From assembly GCA_054601695.1 (NCBI GenBank), contig BAAHQB010000083.1, forward strand, positions 310,001-374,000: a stretch of DNA of 64,000 nucleotides, given 5' to 3'. This document shows, one piece after another, positions 1 through 32,934 of the stretch (positions within the stretch are counted from its first letter, which is position 1; every line of letters begins with the position of its first letter). The position numbers and the translations under genes were made by a program. Source of the stretch: Amorphochlora amoebiformis. Taxonomy: Eukaryota > Cercozoa > Chlorarachniophyceae. Below the pieces are notes generated by a model. It searched no databases. It worked only from the letters and a program-made list of their open reading frames with translations, and was not told the DNA's origin.

Positions 1-52
1 CATATATAAACACAACAAATATACAGTACACACAAATATATGTCCCATTCAG

Positions 53-19051
<18,999 letters not shown>

Positions 19052-19654
19052 TTCAGCTGGGCCTGTCCAGCTTGTTTCCCTATAGAGCTTAGACCATCTA
19101 GAGCGGCTATATCTGTAAACGAGTCATAGTTATATAGCTATGACACCAAGTTGATAACTTCATATACTGTCTGCCACAACAATGAGACGCTGAGGATGCG
19201 CTAGATGCATGTTGATATAAATGATACTATGATAGCTCCTTTAGCTGGTCTTCGACTAGGCTTAAGACTCTCCAGACTCTAGGACTAGCTAGCTGGTAGC
19301 TAGGGTAGTACTATCCAGTTCCCTAGGTTCTATATATTGTAGATATTAACTATTAATGTAACTTATCGAGCTTATGTTCAAGCGTACGGACTAACTAGCT
19401 AAGTATTTATTTGGTGGTTCAAGGCGGCTCAACTACGGTCAAGGCAGCCCGGTCTAGACTAACTGTGATCTAAATTATACTCACCACTGCAATTTCGTCG
19501 ATAACAAACAAATCATATCTACCAAATATGACGTTACCGGATCCACAGTACTCCAGATACGTAGAGCGGTTTGGTCTTACAATCACTAAATCAGGATCAT
19601 AATCTTGGGACTCCTAGGACTCGACGGGGTATAACCCGTAACCACCAGCATCAA
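19052..19654. other. Intergenic spacer between convergent gene ends, CTAG-rich
   Basis: No exon found. The spacer has no long TA array but many CTAG tetramers (for example GGACTAGCTAGCTGGTAGCT near 19280). It separates the stop of the HEATR5-like gene from the stop of the GPCR-like gene, so both 3' untranslated regions and poly(A) sites must lie here. Confidence 0.7.
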
Positions 19655-20410
19655 TTAAGGCACTGACAATTGCCTGCTTTTCTTCGGACTATTGCTAGCC
19701 TGTCTGGTGCTTCTACCTGGCCCTCCGGATCTCAAGACTATTTTTAGGCTTCCATTCCTGCTACTTCCCCCAGAAGCGAGGGGATGGGTGCTGGTCGTCA
19801 TAACCATGGAAGTCTTGCGGGGTGAGGGCAAGGGAGCCACTTGCGCCCCGCTCAATTGGAGGAGGCCGGATGAGCCTCGCAAACTATTGAGGGAGTGGGA
19901 CCTTAGAGGGCGTGATCCATTGCCTGCTTGAGCAAGGCCGGAAGGACTGAGAGGGTGTATGCGAGAAGCCCTCGGAGAACCTCTTCTGCTGCGTGGGGAG
20001 CCAGGCACGGAATTTATGCGGAGGCTGAGTCTTGATAGCTTCAAAGAATCCATTCTCGTGTCCATGCGGGTACGGAGTGTGAACATGTGTCGGACTTTCT
20101 GCTGGAAGATACCGCAGCCTCCTCGGATGGGTGACCATCCGTAGAGAACGAAGAATGCCTAGGAATGCATCGTACGTAAGGATGACAACAGATGTGGTAC
20201 TCATGGGTTAAGGTTAGGGTTAGTTTTAGGGTAATGTTAAACGTAGAATTAGGGTTAAGGTAAAGACTGAGGGCTGGAGGTTGTGGTTAGGGTGAGGTTA
20301 GGGGTGAGGCGAGGGATAGGCTAGGGGAAGGGTGTGGGTTAGTGCCAGGGTTTGGCTTGGGTTGGGGTTAGGGTTAGGGTGTTTAGTATTAATTAAATAG
20401 ATTATAATGT

Positions 20411-20453
<43 letters not shown>

Positions 20454-20558
20454 TCTATATTTACATACATACTTATAATATTTATGTTTATATATATATA
20501 TATATATATATATAATGTATATTTACATATGTATCCATATATACACACAAATATACAT

Positions 20559-20595
<37 letters not shown>

Positions 20596-20849
20596 TATAC
20601 ATACATAAAGATACATAATACATACAACAAAAAACTCTTGTACATTGTTCCAATGTATTACCGTGGCGAGAATAGTGGACCACCATACCACTTCGTCGCT
20701 TAGACTGAACGAACTCCGTCCCTGTTCGATGCTGCGGAATTTCTAGTCAGCTTGAATCTCTCATTCATATACGTGGATCTTACCTCTCTGAAAACGATTT
20801 GGATCCAGCTTGCAGCGCGCTGGATGGTAAAAGTATGTACAGGTATATG

Positions 20850-20884
<35 letters not shown>

Positions 20885-21093
20885 GGTATTGTATTCTATG
20901 CATTTAAAGACATATACATTTACATTCAACATAGTTAATAGAGTATTTCATAGAACTATATATAATATATATACATATAAAAATACATATATATATATAT
21001 AATATATATATATATATATACATATATATGTATTCATATACATGTATATATACACATATACATATATATATATATATATGTGTGTATATATAT

Positions 21094-21140
<47 letters not shown>

Positions 21141-21334
21141 ATATATATATATATATGTATATATAAATATGTATATATGTATACACAAAATATAAATACA
21201 TTACGTAATATGTATTTACAATATGATCAAGCAGGTAACATGTTACAATACAACCTTATACCCCCAAAGTTGGCGCAACAGATATATATATATATATTTA
21301 TATTTATATATATATATATATATATAAATATATG

Positions 21335-21407
<73 letters not shown>

Positions 21408-22689
21408 ATATATATATATGTATGTATATATGTATACAAAAAATATAAATGCATTACGTAATATGTATTTTACAATATGATCAAGCAGGTAACATGTTAC
21501 AATAGAACCTTACACCCCCGAAAGCTGGAGCAACAGCCACGAAGACCAGGATAGGTAGTCCAATGCCCAGCAGATAGTTCAGCTGAGGATAAATAGCTAT
21601 TAACGGCCCTCAAAAAGCTCTAGAGTCAAGGGACATAAGTGCAATACAAACATATGCTTACCCTGGTTTGAACTCGCACCATACCAAACTTCTTGATATC
21701 CGGCCTTGATTGAGACGGGCTTTGACTTCGATCCGAACGTTTTCGCACCGGACTGTGGCTTTGGTCTGATCGCTGCTTTTGGGGGGTGCTCTGTGGCGGG
21801 CTGTGGCTTTGGTGGCTGGTTAATCAGAAATCTTAGCTCAGCACGTGTCTATTCCCGTTTCTATTCTCGGTAACCTCTAAATCCCCCTGACCTTACAATC
21901 GACCCGCTCCTGGTCCCCAACTTCCGATCCTTTGAATCAGCCTTCAATTCCAACAATTTCGTGTCGACCGTCTTGGTGTCTGTCGTCTTAGAGTCTATGG
22001 TCTTCGAGTCTATCGTCTTCGAGTCTATCGTCTTGGAGTCCATCGTTTTGGTGTCGATCATGCTGGAGATGACAAGGTCCTTCCCTGGTGAAACCTTTCG
22101 GCTGGGCGTGCGGCTAATAGTGAGCGTGGTCGACTTTTCTTCCACCAGAGGAGACACTGTCGAGGCTTCATCTTGCTTTGTTTTTTGGTCTACTTTTTTG
22201 GACCTCTCGGGTGTTTTGCTTCGGCTCTTGAGGCTAGCGACCATGGAAACCTGAATGATAACAGGTTACTTCAGCGTTACCCAAGTGCTTACAACGCTCC
22301 ACATATGGAACACCTTAGCTACTTCTACTTCAAAGCCTTTCGACGCTTTCGAGTCCAGACACGATCTCCTATGAGGTCTGTTGCCCACCTGCCTGCGGAG
22401 CGTGAACAGTGTGAACATAGCACCCTAGTCGAGGTCCGGAAAACATTGGAATTGGAATTACGTACCATTGCATGGCCTTGACCTTGGAGTTCAAGCGTCT
22501 TTTCAACCTTAGAGTGTTGAAAAGGAACAAGCCGCCTGTTATAGATACGATATCAGGGTGTATATGAGTTAGATTCACAGAGTGCCTCTGGCGTACCGGA
22601 AATTAGGGAGTTAAGGGAATATCCGAAGAGACGAGCCGAATCATATTGCACCTTCACGTTTGTTGGTGAGTAAGTGTACACTTATATTA

Positions 22690-22732
<43 letters not shown>

Positions 22733-22809
22733 ATATATACATGTTATATGTGTATATAATATTTATTTCTATACATATGTGTATGTATGTATATTTAATT
22801 TATATACCT

Positions 22810-22847
<38 letters not shown>

Positions 22848-22869
22848 CAAATGTTATGCATTTGCATTC

Positions 22870-22901
<32 letters not shown>

Positions 22902-23792
22902 CATACTATTACATATACAACGTCCAAATAAGAATAGATGTACAATGCGAGGTTTTCAACTTTATTATTTAATATGGATGCGATACACAATATATGTAAC
23001 ACACACACACACACCACACCTAGTATTTAATCGTGAAAACGGACCTCATTGTAGATCAGCACGAGCACCATCGACACAAAGTGCGTCAAAATGAACACGA
23101 TCAGAGTTACTCCACAGACTGGGAAAAAAAACACTGTGAAAAAAAACACTGTGAAGTCTGCAGGGCTTATGAAAGCATGGCACTCACTTCTCCTAGAATT
23201 CCTTAAAATGAGCTCTTTATCCTTCGTCGCAGCGACCCTCTCGACGGCACACATAATCTGATGTACTTACTGAGTATGTGAAACAACCGTTGTTAAACGG
23301 CCCTTACCAGGTACAAAGTGTAGATTATCGCACATCCCAGAGCTCCCTGGTCGGAAAAACAAAGTCACTGATGATGAAATAGGTGATTACATTTGCACAA
23401 TCCTTGGCTTGATGTGATTTGTACGAGTACAGAATGAACATGAACCCCCCCCCAAAAGACTGGTTCGTAAGTATATTACAGATGATATTGTTCGCAGGGC
23501 AACTATTGCTTGCCAGTTCGCTGGGAGAGGGTTCTTGTGCACAGACGCGTAAAAGATGACGGAGAATAAGCAATTAACGAGTGTAATCCTTGGAAACATA
23601 CAGCACAGGGGAGATATAAGGGTCACCGAACAAATGCCATGATTTCTAATCCTCTTACGTCTGAAGATTTCTCTTGGACTGGGGAACTGCTCCATCAGGG
23701 AGCAAGAGCTGCAGGGTCACGACCATGAGGAGAACTGCAGAAAAGAAGATGCGGACAGCGTCCAAAACGACCCACTCCAGGGCCAGCGCCAT
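19655..23792 (-). CDS. Seven-helix GPCR-like membrane protein with long Ser/Lys-rich third loop
   Basis: Not assigned to a named receptor. Exons on the minus strand, all in phase: 23792-23659, 23520-23391, 23346-23308, 23257-23188, 23118-23045, 22651-22597, 22535-22466, 22368-22293, 22250-21875, 21815-21685, 21582-21514, 20819-20784, 20742-20662, 20158-19655; about 614 residues. Helices in order: one starting [13 protein letters not shown]; a weak one near [26 protein letters not shown] followed by an ER pair ([11 protein letters not shown]); [18 protein letters not shown]; one near LISGGLFLF with basic LKRRL after it; [36 protein letters not shown]. Cysteines flank the second helix. About 230 residues between helices 5 and 6 are Ser/Thr/Lys/Asp-rich with tandem DSKTI repeats. 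The tail holds several SP and SPR sites. Start chosen at ATG 23792. An upstream exon 24055-23973 splices in phase, adding 51 residues, but would overlap the paraoxonase start. The early introns are short (42-60 nt) and not TA-rich. Order and loop lengths suggest a cAMP-receptor-type GPCR, which is inference. The 36-nt exon 20819-20784 is phase-neutral and least certain. Confidence 0.6.
20211..20382 (+). repeat. Telomere-type TTAGGG block in a GPCR-like gene intron
   Basis: Degenerate GGTTAGGG units. Read along the gene (minus strand) they are CCCTAA and lie just upstream of the last exon's acceptor (20158). Confidence 0.85.
21174..21290 (-). pseudogene. Copy of an exon end, donor and intron start of the GPCR-like gene
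   Basis: About 100 bp here match 21430-21535 closely, including AGCAGGTAACATGTTACAAT. In the gene's sense the matching part covers the end of the helix-6 exon, its donor and the following intron. The copy lacks the rest of the exon and runs into TA repeats, so it is a partial duplication. Confidence 0.7.
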
Positions 23793-24027
23793 TCCCGCCT
23801 TCAGAAGAGCGCTCGCGATTGGCTGGCAATGGCTGCCCGAAAAGATGCCCACAAGAAAAAACCTAAAATCTGAATGCCCGTTACTACCGGCTGGATCTAG
23901 AACGCGAGAAACTTCCTTTTTCCTAATAATTTATCGGCTTTTGGCTGCCCGAACAAGGAATGGCCAAGGTACCTCTCTTCGCTCGGGATGCTGTGTTGAT
24001 TGTGATGGTCAGGTGCTCTACGGGACG
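23793..24027. promoter_or_regulatory. Probable bidirectional promoter, GPCR-like / paraoxonase
   Basis: The chosen starts of the two divergent genes are about 235 bp apart, and the interval has no TA array. I see no clear TATA box or named factor site. If the GPCR-like gene instead uses the ATG at 24055, the two coding starts would overlap and this would not be a simple promoter. Confidence 0.4.
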
Positions 24028-25529
24028 ATGGGCGCCGTCGCGATTGGGTGAGCATCCGACTTGTTAAAACTTCCAAGCGTAACTTGAAATGTCGCAGAAT
24101 ACTGGCGATTTTCTTTGGCTATGTGTTGCATATCTTCAATGCGTTTACGGCGTTCACCCCAGACGTAAGTACACCCCTGGTCTACGGGAGGGCGGGCTTA
24201 GAACCCTGTTTTGGGAGTTTGGACCTGGGGTTTAATGTTCGCCGTCCGGTTGTTTGACCCTTCATTCTACTTTTGGTGAATGTTGGAGAGAGATTGTGAC
24301 TCGGATAAGGAGAGGGATATTCTGCTTTCTTCTTCCCGAAAATGCACCAAAAGAAGAGGTGGATAAACGGATGGTCAATACCAGATGGTTCTTCCAACCA
24401 TTGTGTCCTCTCTCTCTATCCTTCTGCTCTCCATTCTCTTTTCTGAATACACCTCTCTTTCTTCGCATTTCTCTCTCTCTTTCTTCGTAACTCTATCTCT
24501 CTCTCTCATTTCTAAATCTATGATAGCTTTCTTGCACGAGCGTGGGGGCCGACGTGATGTCAACTGGAAGTGAGGATTTCACCATATATCGCAATGGGGT
24601 AACAACCAGCTTTGTTAGGCATGGCTTGGATGTACTACTTAGACACATGTACATCTACATATCTAATAATAATAATACATAATATAATATATATATATAT
24701 ACATATAAATATATATCTCTCGTTTCATTTCACATCCTTCTCATCTTCCTCTCCCCACCCTCTCTCCTCACCTGTGTCGTCTCCTCTCTTCCCTCTCCCC
24801 GCCCCCTCCTGCTATCACCCTTATCTCTCCACTCTCTCGCTTCCACTAGATCGTGTTCGTAAGCTCCGGCGACCTCTACCCCCTCTTCCGCGACGGAATT
24901 GAAGCCGCAGAACACGGCAAAATCCTCACCTTGGACCTCACCGCGGAAGATCTCAACCCTACCGTCCTTGAAATCGAGGGATATACGAAGCCAAGACTTC
25001 AGCCTCACGGTGAGATAAAAGAGAGAGGGAAATGGGAGAGGGCGAGAAGAGGAGAAGGGAAGGAGGGAGAGGAGGGGCATGAATAGTCTGTTGGTTCCTC
25101 TCTTTCCTCTGGTCTCTTACTTCGTGACTTTGGATCTATAGGAATGTATTACTCGAATAAGACAAATCGTCTACTTGTTATATCGCACGCTCTTCAACTG
25201 GGGTGAGGCTAATATAATGTGTACTATTACAGCTTGTACATTGTTATACTATTGAGAATTTACACATATAATTCTACATTGTTAATACATATTTATAATA
25301 ATAATAATAATAATATTAACAAATATATATATATATATATACATTAGATGTTACATATAGATCTCCACTGTATTATTCCTATGTAGTATTAATTGTGTTC
25401 AATTTTCAAATACCCCCATGGCAGTCATCCAGCCCCTGTGTACTCTCTCTCTCTATATATATATATGTATGTATATATATATTTCCAGTATATTTATCTG
25501 TTATACTTTTTCAACTAATATATGATATA

Positions 25530-25570
<41 letters not shown>

Positions 25571-25629
25571 TAATATATATATATATATCGTACAATATAT
25601 ACATATATATATATATATATTATATATAC

Positions 25630-25678
<49 letters not shown>

Positions 25679-25720
25679 AGTACATACATATGTATATATG
25701 TATATGTGTACACACATATG

Positions 25721-25761
<41 letters not shown>

Positions 25762-26053
25762 TATGTGTAAATATATATATATTATGTATATTTCACAGTT
25801 TTATATACGTATATCTTTACTTACTGTTGTACACATAATATTCATGCATATGTATTTTTTATATGTAATTTATGATATACATATATATATATATATAATA
25901 TATATATATATAAATATATATAATATATATATATATATAATACTAATAGTAATAATAACAATAATATAAAAATATATAAGTAGAAATATATTTATGTAGG
26001 TATAATATTAGTGTATAACATATATATGCTTGTATATATAAACATACATACAC

Positions 26054-26129
<76 letters not shown>

Positions 26130-26163
26130 TATAAATGTATTTATGTATGTATACATACATATA

Positions 26164-26219
<56 letters not shown>

Positions 26220-26273
26220 ATATGTATATGTGTATATATGTGTGTGTATATGTATATATACATATACATATAC

Positions 26274-26313
<40 letters not shown>

Positions 26314-26559
26314 ATATATACATAGGGGTTGGATATCTGGAAATTGACATTACATAGGGGAAGTTTTGAAAAAATGAGCATTACATATGCGGAGTATTTC
26401 AAAACTGAACACTGTTAATACTATGTAGGGGGAGCACTGTGGAGATTTTCGAGGTTCTCAACGATCCCATTCGGCTTAAGGTAATGCGTACGTAGACAAA
26501 TATTATATAGATGTATACTTTTTATACAACACGCCCATAAATATATATATATATATATG

Positions 26560-26626
<67 letters not shown>

Positions 26627-27517
26627 CATATTGATATATACATAGTATGTTGAGTCCGTTAGCAGCCCTTTATTTCCACATGGAACGATTAATGATCTTG
26701 TAGAAGGTACCATAACCCTAACCCTAGCTCTTACCCCAACCATAACCCTATCCCTCCATAATCCTACACTTCCGGCTTTCTCCCCGTTCATCCCTCCCTT
26801 TTAAGTTTCCTCTCTTTCTACATCCCCTGCTATGCTTCGTCTCCAGCCTAACCCTAAGCTTAACCCTATCACCGACCGTAACCCTTATCGCTGCTTTTTG
26901 TGCCCTCAGGCACGAGCGCGGATGAGATATATATTACCAAACTTCGCCAGGTTTCTGGAGAGGGAGAGTTAGAGAGAGAGAGAGAGAAGTAAATTAAGAG
27001 AGAGAGAAGTAAATTAAGAGAGAGAGAAGTAAATTAAGAGAGAGAGAAGTAAATTAAGAGAGAGAGAAGTAAATTAAGAGAGAGAGAAGTAAATTAAGAG
27101 AGAGAGAGAGGAAGCGAGGAGAAAGGAAAGGAGAGAGAGAGGGAAGGGAAAAAAGTGAGAGGGAGAGAGAGAGAAACACGAGGTTTTTGCCATTCTTATA
27201 GAAAACGAGTAAAGAAGAGAGGGAAAAGAGAGAGAAGAGAGAAAAATAAAGAAAGAGAGATTGTGTGTACTCTGTCTAATATCCTTAGAGCTGTGTTTAC
27301 TTCCTCTCCTTCTCTCTCTCTTACTGTCTCTCTTTTTCTTTCTAAATCTATGTGACCCTTGTTCAGAACCCCATACCGCTCAAAGGAATGGCTCATGCGC
27401 ACACAGCTTGGGAGATCATTGAATCAGTGATATAATATACATATATACGATAAAACACGTATATACGAAATTTATATGTACACATATTATAATTTACATA
27501 TAATATTACAAATATAC

Positions 27518-27593
<76 letters not shown>

Positions 27594-27679
27594 TGCATAT
27601 AATATGTGCATGTGCATATATATATAATATAATACATCTATTATATATATACATATATATATATATATGTTTTATATAT

Positions 27680-27712
<33 letters not shown>

Positions 27713-27780
27713 TTAAAGACTTGAGAGATTATTGGATTGGTAATCTAGTATATATTCACATGTGTACATGCATTCTCATG

Positions 27781-27833
<53 letters not shown>

Positions 27834-27924
27834 GTGTGTGTATGTATATATATAAATATATATACATATATATATATATATGCGTGTGTGTAAATATATA
27901 TGTATACATATGTATGTATGTATA

Positions 27925-27960
<36 letters not shown>

Positions 27961-27979
27961 ATCCGTACCTATTATATAC

Positions 27980-28022
<43 letters not shown>

Positions 28023-28045
28023 GTATGTATATGTGGTGTTTAATG

Positions 28046-28102
<57 letters not shown>

Positions 28103-28117
28103 GTATTTGAGTATACA

Positions 28118-28159
<42 letters not shown>

Positions 28160-28560
28160 CATTTATATATATATATGCATATACACATACATGTATATAC
28201 ATATACACATAAATACACAAATACATTCAAACACAATGCACAAATATACATCCCTTCATACCCAACAGATCCTAGATCGAACTGTTCCCATTTTTTACGC
28301 ATTAACCCGTATTGTCCGCTGCTCTAAAGATTCTGGATTGTGGGAGGTATCTCCTAGATCCTACACAATAAATGGAGAGGGCAGAAGAAAGAATGAGAGA
28401 GAAGCGGATTGGGATTCAGAGAGAAAGGGAGAAAGAGAGAGGGAGAACATGAATGGGAAAGGGGGGGATAGAGAAGAGAGCGATTTAGAGAAAAGGAGGG
28501 TTGAGAGAGATGAGAGGGAGAGAGCAAGAGAGAAGGAGAGAGAGGGGAGGGATATACACG

Positions 28561-28606
<46 letters not shown>

Positions 28607-28674
28607 ATTTGAAAGGATTGGTATGTATAAATATGTATACATTTTATGCATGCATATTATATATATACATATAC

Positions 28675-28715
<41 letters not shown>

Positions 28716-28786
28716 TGTAATAAAAGAGATATGATAGATATAAACATGTGTGTTTTGAATGCGTGCATATATGCATATATTTATAT

Positions 28787-28822
<36 letters not shown>

Positions 28823-28876
28823 GCACAGATATTTATATCTCATACTTAATGAGTATGTATAACTTAAACTATGGAA

Positions 28877-28914
<38 letters not shown>

Positions 28915-29122
28915 CACACACACATATATATATACATATAAATACGTATGTACTATTTGTATATGGAGCATTTTAAATAGAGAGAGAGATAGAGAGAGAC
29001 ATAGAAGGTGCATAGAAAGGGATCGATAGGGAGAAGAGAGAGAGAAAGAACGAGAGAGAGAGAGAAAGAGAGGTGAGAGGTGAGAGTCTAACAAAGAGGG
29101 TGAAGTAGTATATATATGCATG

Positions 29123-29154
<32 letters not shown>

Positions 29155-29196
29155 ATATATATCCATTAAACTAGCCATATATTAATGTATAAACAC

Positions 29197-29239
<43 letters not shown>

Positions 29240-29245
29240 AAATAC

Positions 29246-29277
<32 letters not shown>

Positions 29278-29289
29278 ATATACATATTA

Positions 29290-29327
<38 letters not shown>

Positions 29328-29403
29328 ATTCGCATTATACACAGATATCTAGTCATGCAACATGATTGCAGTGTCAAAGAAAGTAGACGTATTATGTTGT
29401 ACA

Positions 29404-29439
<36 letters not shown>

Positions 29440-29522
29440 CAGTAGGCTCGGGCTATAAACGTATCCAAGATATTACATATATTACCTATATATGTATGAA
29501 TATATATATATACATATATATG

Positions 29523-29569
<47 letters not shown>

Positions 29570-29611
29570 AATAACACTATATATTCATGTATTACATAAT
29601 TATTCTATATT

Positions 29612-29673
<62 letters not shown>

Positions 29674-29797
29674 CTATATATACACATATATACATATATA
29701 TATATGTAAATATATCAGGCGGATATATTTACAAAGAGTGTCCGTGAATTTGACAGAAACCCAACCACAGGGGCTTTCAAGTATATCCGAGGTATGT

Positions 29798-29832
<35 letters not shown>

Positions 29833-29883
29833 CACATATATATTTGTCAACCGTAGAGGCGAGGTCAATACTTAGCCCAATAA

Positions 29884-29938
<55 letters not shown>

Positions 29939-30154
29939 ATATTATATATGTATATATATATATATTATATATACATATATATGTATAAATATTATATATA
30001 TAAATATATCTATATACATATATACACATATATGAATATGCATATATTATGTAAAAAAATGGATATAAATTAATAATTTTATACCACAATTTCAGATATC
30101 CCCGCTGTTCATTGTCTTGATAACATCAACCTGGATGAGGTCGTATTCTTACAA

Positions 30155-30205
<51 letters not shown>

Positions 30206-30253
30206 CAATATATATATATATATATATATGTATGTATATAATATATTTAATAC

Positions 30254-30291
<38 letters not shown>

Positions 30292-30302
30292 GTTGTAAAT
30301 GC

Positions 30303-30359
<57 letters not shown>

Positions 30360-30881
30360 TATATATATACATATATCAATATACATATACATATATATAT
30401 ATATATAATATACATGTAGCTATGTAATATATTTATATATATATACATATATATATATACGTGTATAGATATGCATACTTGTATGTATTACAACCGATAC
30501 AGATACTATTTAGATACACACACAATACCTCCATATACACATCAGATATACATGGACACACAACACAAGCAACTATTAGCGCTATCATTATATTAATGAT
30601 ACAAGTATCATTGTTATTATCATCGTTATAAAAAATATACATACATATGTCCACCCGCTTGCAGGAATCCGGTGATATTATAGGCGGAATAATCCCCTCT
30701 ATGTGGTCCTTCGTCCGCCACTGGGGGTACCTTTCATATTACCCTCCTCCCTCATGCTCACTCAGCCCAATTTCTCTCTGTGTGTATGTGTGCGCGTGTG
30801 TGTGTGTGTGTGTGTTTTGGCATTCCTAATTCACCTCCCTCTCTCTCTCTTTTTCTCTGTCTTTTTCTGAATGTGTATATG

Positions 30882-30940
<59 letters not shown>

Positions 30941-32066
30941 GGATGTTTATATATATATATATATATATGTGTGTGTATATATATATGTTTGTATATGTAT
31001 ATATAATACGTATGAATATGTAAGTATGTGTGTATTACTACATATATACATATACATACATATACATGTGTGTGTGTTTATGTTTTTGTATATACATGTC
31101 ATATGTATGTACATATGAGGCTCACTATAACCCTAACAGAAAAAGATCCATCCCCTCGCCGGGGGGAGTGATATTCTTCTCAAAGGCACGTGTCAGCGCT
31201 TTATTTAATATGTGTATGTGTATGTAAAATACATATATACATATTTATATATACACACATACACATATATGTGTATGTGTATGTGTGTATATATATTATG
31301 TATATGTGTGTATGCATACTCATTTGTCTTTAAGTATGCACATTTTTTAACTGTAACTATGTAATATAATTTGTATGCATATTTATAATGTGCATATAAA
31401 ATATACATATTTACAATCAATATATATTCTAAACAGTTAGATATATACATATACATATATATATATATATATAATACAATGTATATATATAATATATATA
31501 TATATAAAATATATATATATATATGTATTATTAAATATTATACATATATATATGTAACTATATATATATATATATAATATATATTTACATATATATACAT
31601 ATATACATATATTACCTTTCGCAATCTCTCTTACCGTAACCGCACTGTTCCCACATTACTACTTTTAATGCAATGGTAACAGTGTTACCGTGATTGTAAC
31701 TGATTTTAATAGTACATGCAACCGTAAAGATAACCGCATAGTTGTGCAACCTAGCCGTAACGGTACCCGTAACGGTACCCGTAACGGTACCCGTAACGGT
31801 AGCCTTATTTTCAGTCAAAAGGATACAAGTCACCAGAAATATTGATTCATGATGGATCTGTTATCTCCTCGGTAACTAGCTTCTTCTCTTCCCTTTCTCT
31901 CTCACCGTCTCGTCTTTTCCACTCCCCGACTTTGTCTCAAAAAATGTTTTCGCTTCCCCTTTGCCTCCCCCTCTCTATTCTGTTCCTCTCGCAATGTGTG
32001 GCTGATATGTTAGAGTATATCTTTATATGAAAATATGTGTACAGATGTATGTATCGATAAATTATG

Positions 32067-32112
<46 letters not shown>

Positions 32113-32407
32113 TAGGTTATATGTGCATACATTTGATATATGTATACATATATGTGTGTATGTGTATATACATATATATATATATATACATATATATACG
32201 TATATATATATATATATATATATACATATATATATACATATATATGTATTAGATGTGTATATATTTACATATGTATATATATATATACATATATATATAT
32301 ATAGTTATATTTATATTCATATATGTATATACATATATATATATATGTATGTGTGTGTGTGTGTGTGTACACACATGTGAATATCTACGTATGTATATTA
32401 TATATAC

Positions 32408-32464
<57 letters not shown>

Positions 32465-32491
32465 TGTTATCATATACAAACATTTATGTAC

Positions 32492-32533
<42 letters not shown>

Positions 32534-32669
32534 ATATATACATTATAATATATATATATGTATATATATATAGTTAGAAGTCTGCATAATATTTAGATAT
32601 ACGTATTGTTTTTGTACATATGGTGTGTCTTATACATAAATATATAATGTATAGATATGTACTGTTACG

Positions 32670-32721
<52 letters not shown>

Positions 32722-32889
32722 GTCAAGAAACCACGCTTCTACTGAAGAAGAGGCTGCAATAATGTGCATTATATTTATATGTTGTGACACACACACATAC
32801 ACGCATATATTTATATACATATACATCTATATAATATTATATATATATATATATATATATGTATATGTATATATTTTTAAATATTAGAA

Positions 32890-32934
<45 letters not shown>

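Noticed and set aside
20100-20204. Open frame starting [12 protein letters not shown] on the minus strand
   Set aside because: It runs in another frame over the acceptor of the last receptor exon; the spliced frame AFFVLYGW fits helix 7 and stays open for 168 codons.
23674-24051. 125-residue plus-strand open frame at the receptor 5' end
   Set aside because: It is antisense to the well-supported first receptor exons and lacks any recognisable domain.
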